DNA of 24,209 bases from Pseudomonadota bacterium (GCA_023428645.1 JAEYXD010000122.1:1-24209), one strand, 5' to 3'; positions 15,339-22,711 are shown, counted from the stretch's first letter. Translations and numbers: made by a program. The notes: a model not told the origin generated them from the sequence alone.

Positions 15339-16311
15339 AGCGCAGCCTCTCGGTATCGGGCAGTTTGCTCGCGGCGTGCATTGCATTGATGGCGTGCTTC
15401 ACATGCGCCTTCACCACCTGGCGCCCCTTGATCACGCATCCGTGCACCGGCGCGAGGATCTGAACGTCGCGGTCGCGGAACGTCTTTTCGAAGAGCTCGA
15501 TACGCTCCTGGAATTCCGCTTCGCGCATCCAGTTGCATTTCGCGACCATCTCTCTTGCGACGGTGTCGACGCTCGGCAGGTTCGCGGCCGACTCGATTGT
15601 CGTCGAGCCGTCCGCGGCCGCGAGGTGACGCCAGCCGAAGGAGCATGCCGTGAACATCGTCCCGGTGCTGCTCTCGTAGGCCCATTGCGTCATTCCCATC
15701 TGCTTCGTGACCGCCTCCATGAAGGTGAAATCGGTGGCGCCGATGCGCTTCGACACGCCATTGCGGGCGGATTCGACTGGAATGCGGCCGAGGAAGTCGC
15801 GGACTTCGAGGATGGAGACGGCCGGATCGTTGACCCATTCGAGGATTCCCCCGGCACTCCCGAAGAGCATCGTGGGGTTCTCGCATGTGCCGAGCAGATA
15901 ACCGAGATTGCCGATCGTGTCGGCCTCGTTACGCGTGAAGTACACATACACCTTGCGCTCGCCGATGATCTCGAGCGCGCTCTTGATCGCCGGCAGCATG
16001 ATCGCCGAGCCCGTGTCGACGAAAATGGCGTTCTCGTCGTCGAGCAGCAGGTAGGCGTTCAGCGGCTCGAAGCCGTCGAGGTCGGCAGGCAGCCAGCTCA
16101 GCCGCTCGGCGCGAACGACACAGCCGATCCGATACAGCCGATCGGGGATGAGCGCCGTGACGGTTTGATTCGCCGCGAATGCGCGCGTGCCCGATTCGCT
16201 CAACGCCCCGGGGCGGCGCGCGGCGTGCGCGTCGTTCCCTCGCAGAAGTGCCATGATCATTCCCGCACTCGCGCCCTTGAGCACGTCTCTGCGGTCGAAG
16301 CCCTTAGACAT
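15331..16311 (-). CDS. Tat-signal FDP/ODP-like pseudoenzyme, A subunit, copy 1
   Basis: This 326-residue protein opens the operon. Its Tat-type signal is FDRRDVLKGASAGMIMALL, with cleavage likely after AHA (residue 30). The domain has YLLLDDENAIFVDTG (a typical MBL early strand ending in DTG), then YFTRNEADTIGN, where the FDP HxExDH has become R127-x-E129-x-D131-T132. MEAVTKQMGM puts Gln204 at the His-ligand position, TACSFGW puts Cys223 at the bridging Asp, and APVHGCV keeps His290. It therefore seems unable to hold a normal diiron centre. The ATG at 16311 is preceded by GGGGAG at good spacing; the longer in-frame start at 16608 adds about 100 residues of non-conserved sequence and hides the Tat signal. 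The stop overlaps the B start by 8 nt. It shares long blocks with copy 2, such as TLIPDRLYRIGCVVRAE (A-for-T variant) and FLGRIPxES. Confidence 0.75.
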   Translation of the reverse strand: MSKGFDRRDVLKGASAGMIMALLRGNDAHAARRPGALSESGTRAFAANQTVTALIPDRLYRIGCVVRAERLSWLPADLDGFEPLNAYLLLDDENAIFVDTGSAIMLPAIKSALEIIGERKVYVYFTRNEADTIGNLGYLLGTCENPTMLFGSAGGILEWVNDPAVSILEVRDFLGRIPVESARNGVSKRIGATDFTFMEAVTKQMGMTQWAYESSTGTMFTACSFGWRHLAAADGSTTIESAANLPSVDTVAREMVAKCNWMREAEFQERIELFEKTFRDRDVQILAPVHGCVIKGRQVVKAHVKHAINAMHAASKLPDTERLRYV

Positions 16312-16812
16312 CCAGCTACTCCCCACTGACCTACGTTTGCTTGAGAGCCGCTCCGCTGCAGTCAGATCGTTGCCTTCAACTTTCGAACCGGACAGCCGCC
16401 GAATCTTCCGCGCGAAGCCAACCAAATCGAGTGAGCCTTCCGTTTGCACGCTCCGTAGCGCGCGATCATTTTTCGAGTGTTGAAATGACACTAACTGAAC
16501 GAGGTTATCTACGTCAACCTTCTCACGAGCGCTCACTTCTGGGGCGTCGGCCGCGACGCGATGCACCATGTTGAGTGCGCAATGGAATGGCGGGACGAGC
16601 ACCTCCACTGCGAGGTACGCCTAGGGATTTCGCGCCGCACGAGCTGATTCCGCGCGGCTCGGATCAGGAATCTGGTTTCGTTGTCATCGGTCGTGGGCGC
16701 GCCGCCGCACCGCAGCGGTGCATGCGGCCGGGCGGCGGCGATGGCGACGAAGCCGGGCCGCTGACGTCGTTGCAGTGGGGACGACTGGACGGAAGACGCT
16801 GCTATCGCGACC
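16312..16812. other. 501-bp intergenic region upstream of the A/B-HiPIP operon
   Basis: No convincing gene; the small open frames here lack conserved features and one runs into the VIT-family gene. The part at about 16440-16520 is clearly less GC-rich and probably holds the operon promoter. On the minus strand TTGACG (16512-16517) is a good -35 match, and TAGTGT (16488-16493) at 18-nt spacing is a weak -10. That would leave a leader of about 170 nt before the A gene. The rest, next to the VIT gene's end, shows nothing I can name. Confidence 0.4.
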
Positions 16813-17508
16813 TCAAACGACCGTCCCGAACAAATCTCCGACGATGGCCGTGAGCGCCATCGCAATCACGCCGCACGCCGCGACGCGCATAGCGCCGCGA
16901 AGCATCGAAGCGCCGCCGGCATGCGCGGCGAACGCGCCAAAGCACGACAATGCGACGAGCGCCGTCGCGAACGTTGTCGTCGTTATCCACTCCACCGGCG
17001 CCGTCATCACGGTCACGATCGGCACGATGGCACCGGTGGTGAACGCAGCCGCGGACGCGATCGCCGCCTGCAGCGGGCGCGCACGTAAGGTGTGCGTGAT
17101 GCCGATTTCATCGCGCGCGTGCGCCGCCAGCGCATCGTGCTCGGTCAACTTCTCCGCGACCACGCGCGCCAACGTCTGATCCAGGCCGCGCTTCATGTAA
17201 ATGAGCGTCAACTCGTCGAGCTCGCGCTCGGGATGTACGGCCAGTTCCTCCCGCTCGAACTCCAGATCCGCGCGCTCGGTGTCCGCTTGCGATTTGACGG
17301 AGACGTATTCGCCGGCGGCCATCGACATCGCGCCCGCGATCGTGCCCGCGACGCCGGCAATGAGCACCTCATGATTCGACGCGCCCGAAGCCGCAATGCC
17401 GACGACGAGACTCGCGACGGAAATCGTGCCGTCGTTCGCGCCGAGCACCGCTGCCCGCAGCCAGCCGGCGCGTTCTGATTTGTGAGCCTCTGGATGAGCC
17501 CGGATCAT
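16813..17508 (-). CDS. VIT1/CCC1-family Fe(II)/Mn(II) transporter
   Basis: The 231-residue membrane protein belongs to the VIT1/CCC1 family, which moves ferrous iron or manganese out of the cytoplasm. The first helix carries the family hallmark LRAAVLGANDGTISVASLVVG (about 17-37) and the second GTIAGAMSMAAGEYVSVKSQ, with the conserved M and GEY/S residues. A cytosolic metal-binding stretch rich in Glu follows (ELAVHPERELDELTLIYMKRG), then three more helices, including AFTTGAIVPI. The ATG at 17508 overlaps the stop of the DUF5996 gene (ATGA), which decides the start over a GTG at 17529. It may guard against iron or manganese overload. No metal-responsive operator was seen. Confidence 0.92.
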   Translation of the reverse strand: MIRAHPEAHKSERAGWLRAAVLGANDGTISVASLVVGIAASGASNHEVLIAGVAGTIAGAMSMAAGEYVSVKSQADTERADLEFEREELAVHPERELDELTLIYMKRGLDQTLARVVAEKLTEHDALAAHARDEIGITHTLRARPLQAAIASAAAFTTGAIVPIVTVMTAPVEWITTTTFATALVALSCFGAFAAHAGGASMLRGAMRVAACGVIAMALTAIVGDLFGTVV

Positions 17509-18443
17509 GCCGCCGCGGACGGCACGCACGGCGACTCGAGTGCGTCGCGATCCCAGGCGCCGAGCGTCGCCGCGGCCTCATACGTGCTTTGCAAGAAATC
17601 GAGCAGCGCGCCATCGGGGTCGGCGGCCGTGCGCATCTTCTCGTACGGCAGCACGAATTCCTTCAGCGTCGTGTCGTAGTACGCCGCGGCCGGCGACACA
17701 GGCGCTTGCGCGAAGCCGGGCGGATCGGGATAGGCATAGGAATAGAACACGGCGTGCGGGTACGCCTCGCCGCCGGCCCAGAATCCGGCGCTGCTGACCT
17801 CGTGCGAATACGCCTCCTGCGCGACCCAATGCGGCAGATGCGGCACGCCGCCGGGATGCGGCGGCGCTCTACGGCCGGAGAAGCGCGTCACCGCGAGATC
17901 GGCGCTGCCCCAGAAGAAATGCACCGGGCTGTTCTTGCCGACGAACCTCGCTCTGAACGTCGCGAACACGCGCTGCGCTCGTACGAGCACGCGCCAATAG
18001 CGGTTCGCGTACTCGCGATCGTAGGCGCGATGCACCTCGTCGCGGTCGAACGGAATCGGATTCGGCAGCTCGCACGGCGTCGTGTGGATCGTGACTGGCA
18101 CGCCGAGCGTGTCCAATGCGTCCATGACCTTGCCGTAGAACTGAGCGGTCGTTTGCGGCTCGAGCGGAATGCTGACCTCGGCGCCATCGACCACGCGGAT
18201 GTGAAGCTGGTGAGCGACGAAATCGAACTCGACTTGAAACGAGGTGTCCCCATGCGGGAGCAAACGCGTCGCGAGGCCGCGCGCGGTCACCTGCAGCGCG
18301 ACATGCCATGAATGATTCACCCACGCGCATTGCATGAGCGGAATCTTCCCCACGATCTGCAACCACATGTGCAGGGTATTGCAGGTGTCCGACCACGCCG
18401 CGTATTCGAGCGGCGGCCAGGAATCGGCGTGAGAATCCGACAT
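17505..18443 (-). CDS. DUF5996 family protein
   Basis: The 312-residue protein matches, from memory, the DUF5996 family. The N-terminus has WPPLEYAAWSDTCNTLHMWLQIVGKI and CAWVNHSWHVALQVTARGL, a strongly conserved block; FQVEFDFVAHQLHIRVVDG follows, then RDEVHRAYDREYANRYWRVL, and a His/Pro-rich segment near VHFFWGSADLAVTRFSGRRAPPHPGG. It has no signal peptide or membrane helix, so it is probably cytosolic. The many conserved His and Trp residues could suit a metal- or ligand-binding enzyme, but no function is known and none should be assumed. The ATG at 18443 has a GGGAG ribosome site. Its stop overlaps the start of the metal transporter gene, so the two are translationally coupled, hinting at a metal-related role. 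Confidence 0.82.
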   Translation of the reverse strand: MSDSHADSWPPLEYAAWSDTCNTLHMWLQIVGKIPLMQCAWVNHSWHVALQVTARGLATRLLPHGDTSFQVEFDFVAHQLHIRVVDGAEVSIPLEPQTTAQFYGKVMDALDTLGVPVTIHTTPCELPNPIPFDRDEVHRAYDREYANRYWRVLVRAQRVFATFRARFVGKNSPVHFFWGSADLAVTRFSGRRAPPHPGGVPHLPHWVAQEAYSHEVSSAGFWAGGEAYPHAVFYSYAYPDPPGFAQAPVSPAAAYYDTTLKEFVLPYEKMRTAADPDGALLDFLQSTYEAAATLGAWDRDALESPCVPSAAA

Positions 18444-18527
18444 GACGAGCTCCCGCGGAGGACGGCGCCCGAGTATGCGCGCCGACGCGCCGACTGCCTG
18501 TCCCGTGAACTACGTGTCCGCGAACAC

Positions 18528-18959
18528 CTACACCTGCGCGCGCCCGAGGAGCGGCTTGCGCACGGTGAGTGCAACGATGAGCAATTCCGTTCGCGCGAGC
18601 TGCCAGCCGCCCACGTTCACGACGTCGTCACTCGCGAAATCCCTCCGCACGTTGCGACTGATGAGGGCGCGCAGCTCGTCCGGGCTCAGCGATGACAGTG
18701 CCGCGGCATCCCGTCCGGCAATCGCCGCCGCCGCCGACTCGAACGTGGCGATCCCGCGCCCTGCCGCCACCTCGTGCGCGACCGTCGCAAGCGTCTCCAG
18801 TTCGTCCGCGCGAAACGCGGCGAGCACGTCATTGCGGAAGCGCGCGAGCACGCCGATCAGAACGTCGTTCGCGTCGCGGACGAGCAGCGGCGTGCTCGCT
18901 ATGAGCGCGGTGCCAGCCGCCGCCCGTGCCAACTCGCGGCGTGTAAGGCTAAGTGGCAT
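18528..18959 (-). CDS. Small Tat-signal subunit of a GMC dehydrogenase
   Basis: The 143-residue protein has a Tat-type signal at the N-terminus (LTRRELARAAAGTALIAS, with R7-R8). A short helical body (FRADELETLATVAHEVAAG, DAAALSSLSPDELRALI) is followed by the C-terminal block VVNVGGWQLARTELLIVALT, which resembles the end of small subunits partnered with FAD-dependent GMC dehydrogenases (gamma-subunit or gluconate-2-dehydrogenase-subunit-3-like). In that family the small subunit carries the signal-less FAD subunit through the Tat system and helps it fold. Here its ATG overlaps the end of the GMC gene by 11 nt, supporting a heterodimer. No cytochrome c subunit follows, since no CxxCH motif is seen nearby. 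The assignment rests on context plus the C-terminal block. Confidence 0.72.
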   Translation of the reverse strand: MPLSLTRRELARAAAGTALIASTPLLVRDANDVLIGVLARFRNDVLAAFRADELETLATVAHEVAAGRGIATFESAAAAIAGRDAAALSSLSPDELRALISRNVRRDFASDDVVNVGGWQLARTELLIVALTVRKPLLGRAQV

Positions 18960-20412
18960 GAATCTCTTCCTGCAGTTTGCCGGCCATGCGCAGCGCCATC
19001 GCGACGATCGTCATCGTCGGGGTCATCAAACCCGCGGTCGGAAACACGGAGCTGCCCGCGACGAACAGATTCGCCATGCCATGCACGCGGCAGTCCGTAT
19101 CCACGACGCCGAGCTTCGGATCGGGATGCATCTTCGTCGTGCTGTAGTGATGAAAACCCCAGTCGAACGGCGCCGCTTGCAGCGCCTGCTCGTCGATCTG
19201 CACGCGCCCCTTTCCGGACGCCCCGAGCACCCGCGCGAATGCCTGCAACGCTGCACGCGCGGCTTCGAGCTCCAGATCGCTCGGCGTGTAGACGAGCTTG
19301 ACGCGGCGCATCCCCAAGGCGTCGCGCTCATCGAGCAGCGTGATGCGGTTTTCAGGCAGCGGCAACGGCTCGGCGAACGTCGAGATCCGGAACGTGCGCG
19401 GCACCTGCGCGTCTTCGTTCCAGAATCCGGCTACCTTCTCCATCAAGCGTGTCGCGCGCGAGGGCCGCTCGGCCGCGAGGCGGATGATGACGCGCGGTGT
19501 CCGCACCTTTTCGGCGAGCGGCATCGTCATGCGGATCTGCGGATGCACTTTCATGTTCGGCTCGAAGATGCGGCCGAGCTCATACAGCAGCGGCATCTCG
19601 GTCGGGCGCATGATGACGGCCGTCCCGGATTCCCTCAGCACGTGGTCCGAGAAATACCGCCCGACGTGATCGTGCGCGTTGCCGATGCCGCCTGGAATTC
19701 GGGAGTCGGACGCAAGGAGCAGCCGCGCGTTCTCGATGCCGCCGCACGCGAGCACGAACACCTTCGCGCGCAGCGTCCGCGCCGCGCCCTCGGTCGTCTT
19801 GAGTTTCACTTCCTGGAGGCGATCGCCCTGCTCGTTCGGCATGAGCTCGACGACGTTCGCGTTCAGCAGACACGTGACGGAGCGGCTCGCCGCGATCGCC
19901 TCGCGATATTTCGTGCGAAATCGTACCGGCGGGCCGACGAGGCTCACATCTTCGTAGAGTTCGGGTGATTCGAGACCGAGCGTCGTTACGCCGCGCCGCC
20001 GCGCCCACAACTCCGAATCGAATTCCGTCGTGACCTCGACGGCCTGCAAGGCCTCGGGCAGGAAAGGATCCAGGTCCGCACGCGAGATCGGCCAGCCGCT
20101 CAAGGGCTCCCAGTGACGCGCTCGCAGATCCTGCTCTTCGGGCATGCGGCAGTAGCCGGTCCAATGATTCGTCGTGCCGCCGAAGAAGCGGACCCGGCAT
20201 GCCATCAGCGGACTGTAGCCCTGCGAGATGCCGTGGTAGAGCGCCTGGCCGGCGCCGTCGCCATCGACACCGCCGCCCTCGAGCAGACAGATCTTGAAAG
20301 GCGCGTTCGCCAGCTTGTTCGCGATCGTGATGCCGGCGGGACCCGCCCCGATGATGCAAAGATCGAACTCGAGGGGATCGCTGCTGCCGATCTGGGACAA
20401 CGTTTGGAACAT
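18949..20412 (-). CDS. GMC-family FAD-dependent dehydrogenase, large subunit
   Basis: This 487-residue protein has the GMC oxidoreductase fold. The FAD dinucleotide motif is LCIIGAGPAGITIANKLA (G22, G24, G27) with Glu45 in LLEGGG. FFGGTTNHWTGYCRMPE gives the family's substrate-loop block, and VFVLACGGIENARLLLAS the second nucleotide-binding segment. The C-terminal catalytic block runs HHYSTTKMHPD (421-431), CRVHGMANLFVAGSSVFPT, then GLMTPTMTIVAMAL. It would oxidise an alcohol, polyol or sugar. His421 is at the catalytic position, but the usual second residue (Asn/His in NPTxTI) is Thr464. There is no signal peptide; export probably depends on the adjacent Tat small subunit. The start at 20412 puts the FAD motif about 20 residues in; an upstream in-frame start at 21048 would run back into the arginase gene. 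Confidence 0.88.
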   Translation of the reverse strand: MFQTLSQIGSSDPLEFDLCIIGAGPAGITIANKLANAPFKICLLEGGGVDGDGAGQALYHGISQGYSPLMACRVRFFGGTTNHWTGYCRMPEEQDLRARHWEPLSGWPISRADLDPFLPEALQAVEVTTEFDSELWARRRGVTTLGLESPELYEDVSLVGPPVRFRTKYREAIAASRSVTCLLNANVVELMPNEQGDRLQEVKLKTTEGAARTLRAKVFVLACGGIENARLLLASDSRIPGGIGNAHDHVGRYFSDHVLRESGTAVIMRPTEMPLLYELGRIFEPNMKVHPQIRMTMPLAEKVRTPRVIIRLAAERPSRATRLMEKVAGFWNEDAQVPRTFRISTFAEPLPLPENRITLLDERDALGMRRVKLVYTPSDLELEAARAALQAFARVLGASGKGRVQIDEQALQAAPFDWGFHHYSTTKMHPDPKLGVVDTDCRVHGMANLFVAGSSVFPTAGLMTPTMTIVAMALRMAGKLQEEIHAT

Positions 20413-20518
20413 CGTTCGTATGCGGCCGCTCGTGGCCAGGGATGAGCGCGGCCGAAGTACCCAAACGCTTCGATGTCCCAGCGGTTCCCTGTGACGAGGA
20501 AATATCCGGAGCGCTTCT

Positions 20519-20542
20519 GTCCCGCGCGTCTGGCAGCGGGAC
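20519..20542. terminator. Small hairpin downstream of arginase
   Basis: The arms gtcccgc (20519-20525) and gcgggac (20536-20542) enclose a 10-nt loop in the 197-bp space between the arginase stop and the GMC gene start, on the strand both share. No T-run follows. It could end the arginine operon transcript, but the evidence is weak. The rest of this gap holds nothing recognisable. Confidence 0.3.
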
Positions 20543-20609
20543 GTTCGATGAGCCGATAGTCCTATGTGCCGCCGGAAGCTCTCGACGCGTCGTTGCCCAT
20601 GACAGACGC

Positions 20610-21554
20610 TTATCGTGTCGTCGCCGCCAAGGATGCCAAGGCGCTCTTGCGCACCAGCGTGCTCTTGCCGAACAGCGACTCGACCAGATCGACCGCCAAT
20701 CGTGCCGTCTTGTTGTGCACATCCATCGCCGGGTTCAGCTCCATGATGTCCAGCGAACCGACGAGCCCGGTGTCCGCGATCATCTCCATGCACAGCTGCG
20801 CCTCCCGATAGGTCGGTCCGCCCGGCACCGTCGTGCCGACTCCTGGCGCGATGTCCGGATCGAGGAAGTCGACATCGAAGCTCACGTGCAAGTGCGCGCT
20901 CGCATCGAGCCCGTCGAGCGCCTGCTCCATCGTCTGCCGCACACCCATCTCGTCGATGTAGCGCATGTCGAACACTTCCAGCTGCTGCTCGTGAACGAAG
21001 CGTTTCTCGCCCTCGTCGACACTGCGAATTCCGATCTGCCGAATCCATGACGGCTGCAACGCGGGCACACGACCCGCGAGCGTCGTGAGCTCACGGGGAC
21101 CGAAGCCGCACAAGCACGCCACTGGCATGCCATGGACGTTGCCAGTCGGCGTCAGCTCGCTCGTGTTGAAATCGGCATGCGCGTCCAACCAGAGCACCCG
21201 CAACGCCTTGCCCTGCTCGCGGCAACGACGTGCGACGGCACTGATCGAACCGATGCTGAGCGAATGATCGCCGCCCAGCAGAATGGGCAAGCGATCCGCG
21301 ACGAGATCCGCGTACACCGCGTCGTGCACCTTGCGATTCCATTCGATCACCTCAGTCAGATGACGGTAGCCGCTCACGGGCGTGCACCACGGATTGCCGG
21401 GCCCACTCAGGTTGCCTCGGTCGAGCACCTTGCAGCCTCGACCCACGAGCGCGGCCTGCAGTCCCGCCACACGCAGCGCTTCCGGTCCCATCGAAGCACC
21501 GCGCTCGCTGGCGCCGATGTCCGTCGGTGCGCCGATCAATGCGACTTCATTCAT
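20610..21554 (-). CDS. rocF: Arginase
   Basis: The 314-residue ureohydrolase has every arginase metal motif: GGDHSLSIGS (His97), LDAHADFNT (Asp124, His126, Asp128), GNVHGMP (His141) and SFDVDFLDP (Asp227, Asp229), plus the C-terminal DIMELNPAMD. The SELTPTGNVHGMP context and the early IGAPTDIGASERGASMGPEA are typical of true arginases rather than agmatinases. It hydrolyses L-arginine to L-ornithine and urea with a dinuclear manganese centre in the cytosol. The ATG at 21554 follows a GAGGG ribosome site; the in-frame extension to 22265 lies within the upstream gene. It starts 11 bp after the ornithine cyclodeaminase stop, so its product ornithine feeds the enzyme encoded beside it. The divergent Lrp-type gene is its likely regulator. 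Confidence 0.95.
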   Translation of the reverse strand: MNEVALIGAPTDIGASERGASMGPEALRVAGLQAALVGRGCKVLDRGNLSGPGNPWCTPVSGYRHLTEVIEWNRKVHDAVYADLVADRLPILLGGDHSLSIGSISAVARRCREQGKALRVLWLDAHADFNTSELTPTGNVHGMPVACLCGFGPRELTTLAGRVPALQPSWIRQIGIRSVDEGEKRFVHEQQLEVFDMRYIDEMGVRQTMEQALDGLDASAHLHVSFDVDFLDPDIAPGVGTTVPGGPTYREAQLCMEMIADTGLVGSLDIMELNPAMDVHNKTARLAVDLVESLFGKSTLVRKSALASLAATTR

Positions 21555-21565
21555 CTGTAGCGCCC

Positions 21566-22630
21566 TCAAACCGCGCGCACTCGCGACCGTGTCGGCGCGG
21601 GACTCGCGAGCTCGCCGAACAAATCCTTCGGATCGCTCAAAGTCGGCACGAGATCGAGCTGCGGCCGCGCGCCGCCGGATTCGCGATGCAAACGCTCCAC
21701 GTAGCGCAGCGCCGAGAAATCCTCGAGCGCGAAACCGACGGAATCGAAAATCGTGACGTCGCGAGCGTCGTTGCGCACGCGCACGGCGCCACTCACGACA
21801 TCCGCGAATTCGATGACGGGAAACGCCGGGTCGAGCTGCTGCACCTCGCCTTCGACCCGCGACTGCGGCTCGTACTCGACGACGACGCGAGCGTCGGGGC
21901 GCTCCAGGATCTCGCGATGCAATTCCGTCTTGCCCGGACAATCGCCGCCGACCGCATTCAGATGCATGCCGGGCTCGATCATGTCGGGCGTCAGCACGAT
22001 CGCGTTGCGCTTGTCGGCCGTCACCGTCGTGACGATGTCGGCACCGCGCACCGCCTCGCGCGTGGAAGCGCATCGCACAACATCCAAGCCCGGCAGGCCG
22101 AGCCGCGCGAGATTGCGCTCGAGCTTCGTGGTTGCGGTCGGATCGGTGTCGTACAACCGCAGACTGCGAACCCCGAGCAGATGATGGAACGCGAGCGCCT
22201 GGAATTCGCTCTGCGCACCGTTGCCGATCAGCGCCATCACGCGACTCGGCGTGCGCGCCATCCATCGCGCCGCAAGCGCCGACATCGCAGCGGTGCGCAG
22301 TGCCGTCGTCAGCGTGAGCTCCGCGAGCAGCACCGGATAGCCGCTGTCGACATCGGCCAGCACCCCGAAAGCCGTGACCGTGAGCAGGCCGTTCGCGGTG
22401 TTCTTCGGATGGCCGTTCACATATTTGAAAGAATATTGCCGGCCGTCGCAGATCGGCATCAGCTCGATTACGCCGACGCTCGAATGCGTCGCGTGCCGCG
22501 GCGAGGTGTCGAACGCGCGCCAGCGGCGGTAGTCCGCCTCGATTTCGTCGGCGAGCCCCGCAATGAATTGCGCGGGCCCGATGCGCCCTAGCAGTTCCTT
22601 GACTCGTTCCACGCCAATGTAGTCGACCAT
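21566..22630 (-). CDS. Ornithine cyclodeaminase
   Basis: The 354-residue protein belongs to the ornithine cyclodeaminase/mu-crystallin family. It has YSFKYVNGHPKNTANGL (Lys69 in the substrate site), LTLTTALRTAAMSALAARWM (Arg112), the NAD-binding VMALIGNGAQSEFQALAF (136-141 loop), and the strong OCD marker LNAVGGDCPGKTEL with Asp230 as catalytic acid. The enzyme turns L-ornithine into L-proline and ammonia with bound NAD+. Together with the next gene (arginase) it makes a short arginine-to-proline pathway. I chose the ATG at 22630 (MVDYIGVERV); upstream in-frame codons to 22840 run back through the regulator's promoter. A 12-nt direct repeat sits just upstream of the start, a candidate binding site for the divergent Lrp/AsnC protein. 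Confidence 0.95.
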   Translation of the reverse strand: MVDYIGVERVKELLGRIGPAQFIAGLADEIEADYRRWRAFDTSPRHATHSSVGVIELMPICDGRQYSFKYVNGHPKNTANGLLTVTAFGVLADVDSGYPVLLAELTLTTALRTAAMSALAARWMARTPSRVMALIGNGAQSEFQALAFHHLLGVRSLRLYDTDPTATTKLERNLARLGLPGLDVVRCASTREAVRGADIVTTVTADKRNAIVLTPDMIEPGMHLNAVGGDCPGKTELHREILERPDARVVVEYEPQSRVEGEVQQLDPAFPVIEFADVVSGAVRVRNDARDVTIFDSVGFALEDFSALRYVERLHRESGGARPQLDLVPTLSDPKDLFGELASPAPTRSRVRAV

Positions 22631-22640
22631 AAGCAGCCCC

Positions 22641-22666
22641 GATTTCACGTACCTGATTTCATGTAC
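22641..22666 (-). promoter_or_regulatory. Tandem 12-nt direct repeat upstream of ornithine cyclodeaminase
   Basis: gatttcacgtac (22641-22652) and gatttcatgtac (22655-22666) match at 11 of 12 positions, with a 14-nt period. The block begins 10 bp before the OCD start, so it lies in the leader or core promoter of the catabolic operon. Head-to-tail sites of this sort suit a multimeric regulator such as Lrp/AsnC. The repeat is seen directly; its role is inference. Confidence 0.5.
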
Positions 22667-22686
22667 TAGGCCCGTAGTGTTCGCTC

Positions 22687-22711
22687 CACGGGTGCCAATC
22701 AGAACCCCGTG
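22687..22711. promoter_or_regulatory. Inverted repeat in the ocd-lrp divergent region
   Basis: cacggg (22687-22692) and cccgtg (22706-22711) form perfect 6-nt arms around a 13-nt spacer, midway between the divergent ornithine cyclodeaminase and Lrp/AsnC genes. It may be a regulator half-site pair. A short arm of this kind can also arise by chance in GC-rich DNA. Confidence 0.3.

Larger units (their letters stand above)
12594..16311 (-). repeat. Tandem duplication of a two-gene A-B module
   Basis: Two consecutive units (16311-14508 and 14472-12594) each carry an A gene and a B gene in the same order and strand. Both have an 8-nt A/B overlap of identical design (ATGTCTGA or ATGTCTAA, B start inside the A end). 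The A proteins share many motifs with each other, as do the B proteins, and DNA similarity is still visible, for example around 13937-13965 and 15820-15847. The divergence is well beyond a recent duplication, so both copies have probably been kept by selection. Confidence 0.85.

Noticed and set aside
16312..16608. About 100 extra N-terminal residues for the first A protein
   Set aside because: They would bury the Tat signal, and they have no counterpart in the paralogue; the ATG at 16311 has a good ribosome site.
16575..16853. Possible 92-codon plus-strand gene in the gap before the A/B operon
   Set aside because: It runs into the end of the VIT-family gene and shows no conserved or structural features.
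18442..19968. 508-codon plus-strand open frame opposite the GMC genes
   Set aside because: It covers the small subunit and most of the GMC large-subunit gene on the other strand and has shadow composition.
20413..21048. N-terminal extension of the GMC protein into the arginase gene
   Set aside because: The added residues overlap real arginase coding sequence in another frame and precede the FAD motif without any domain.
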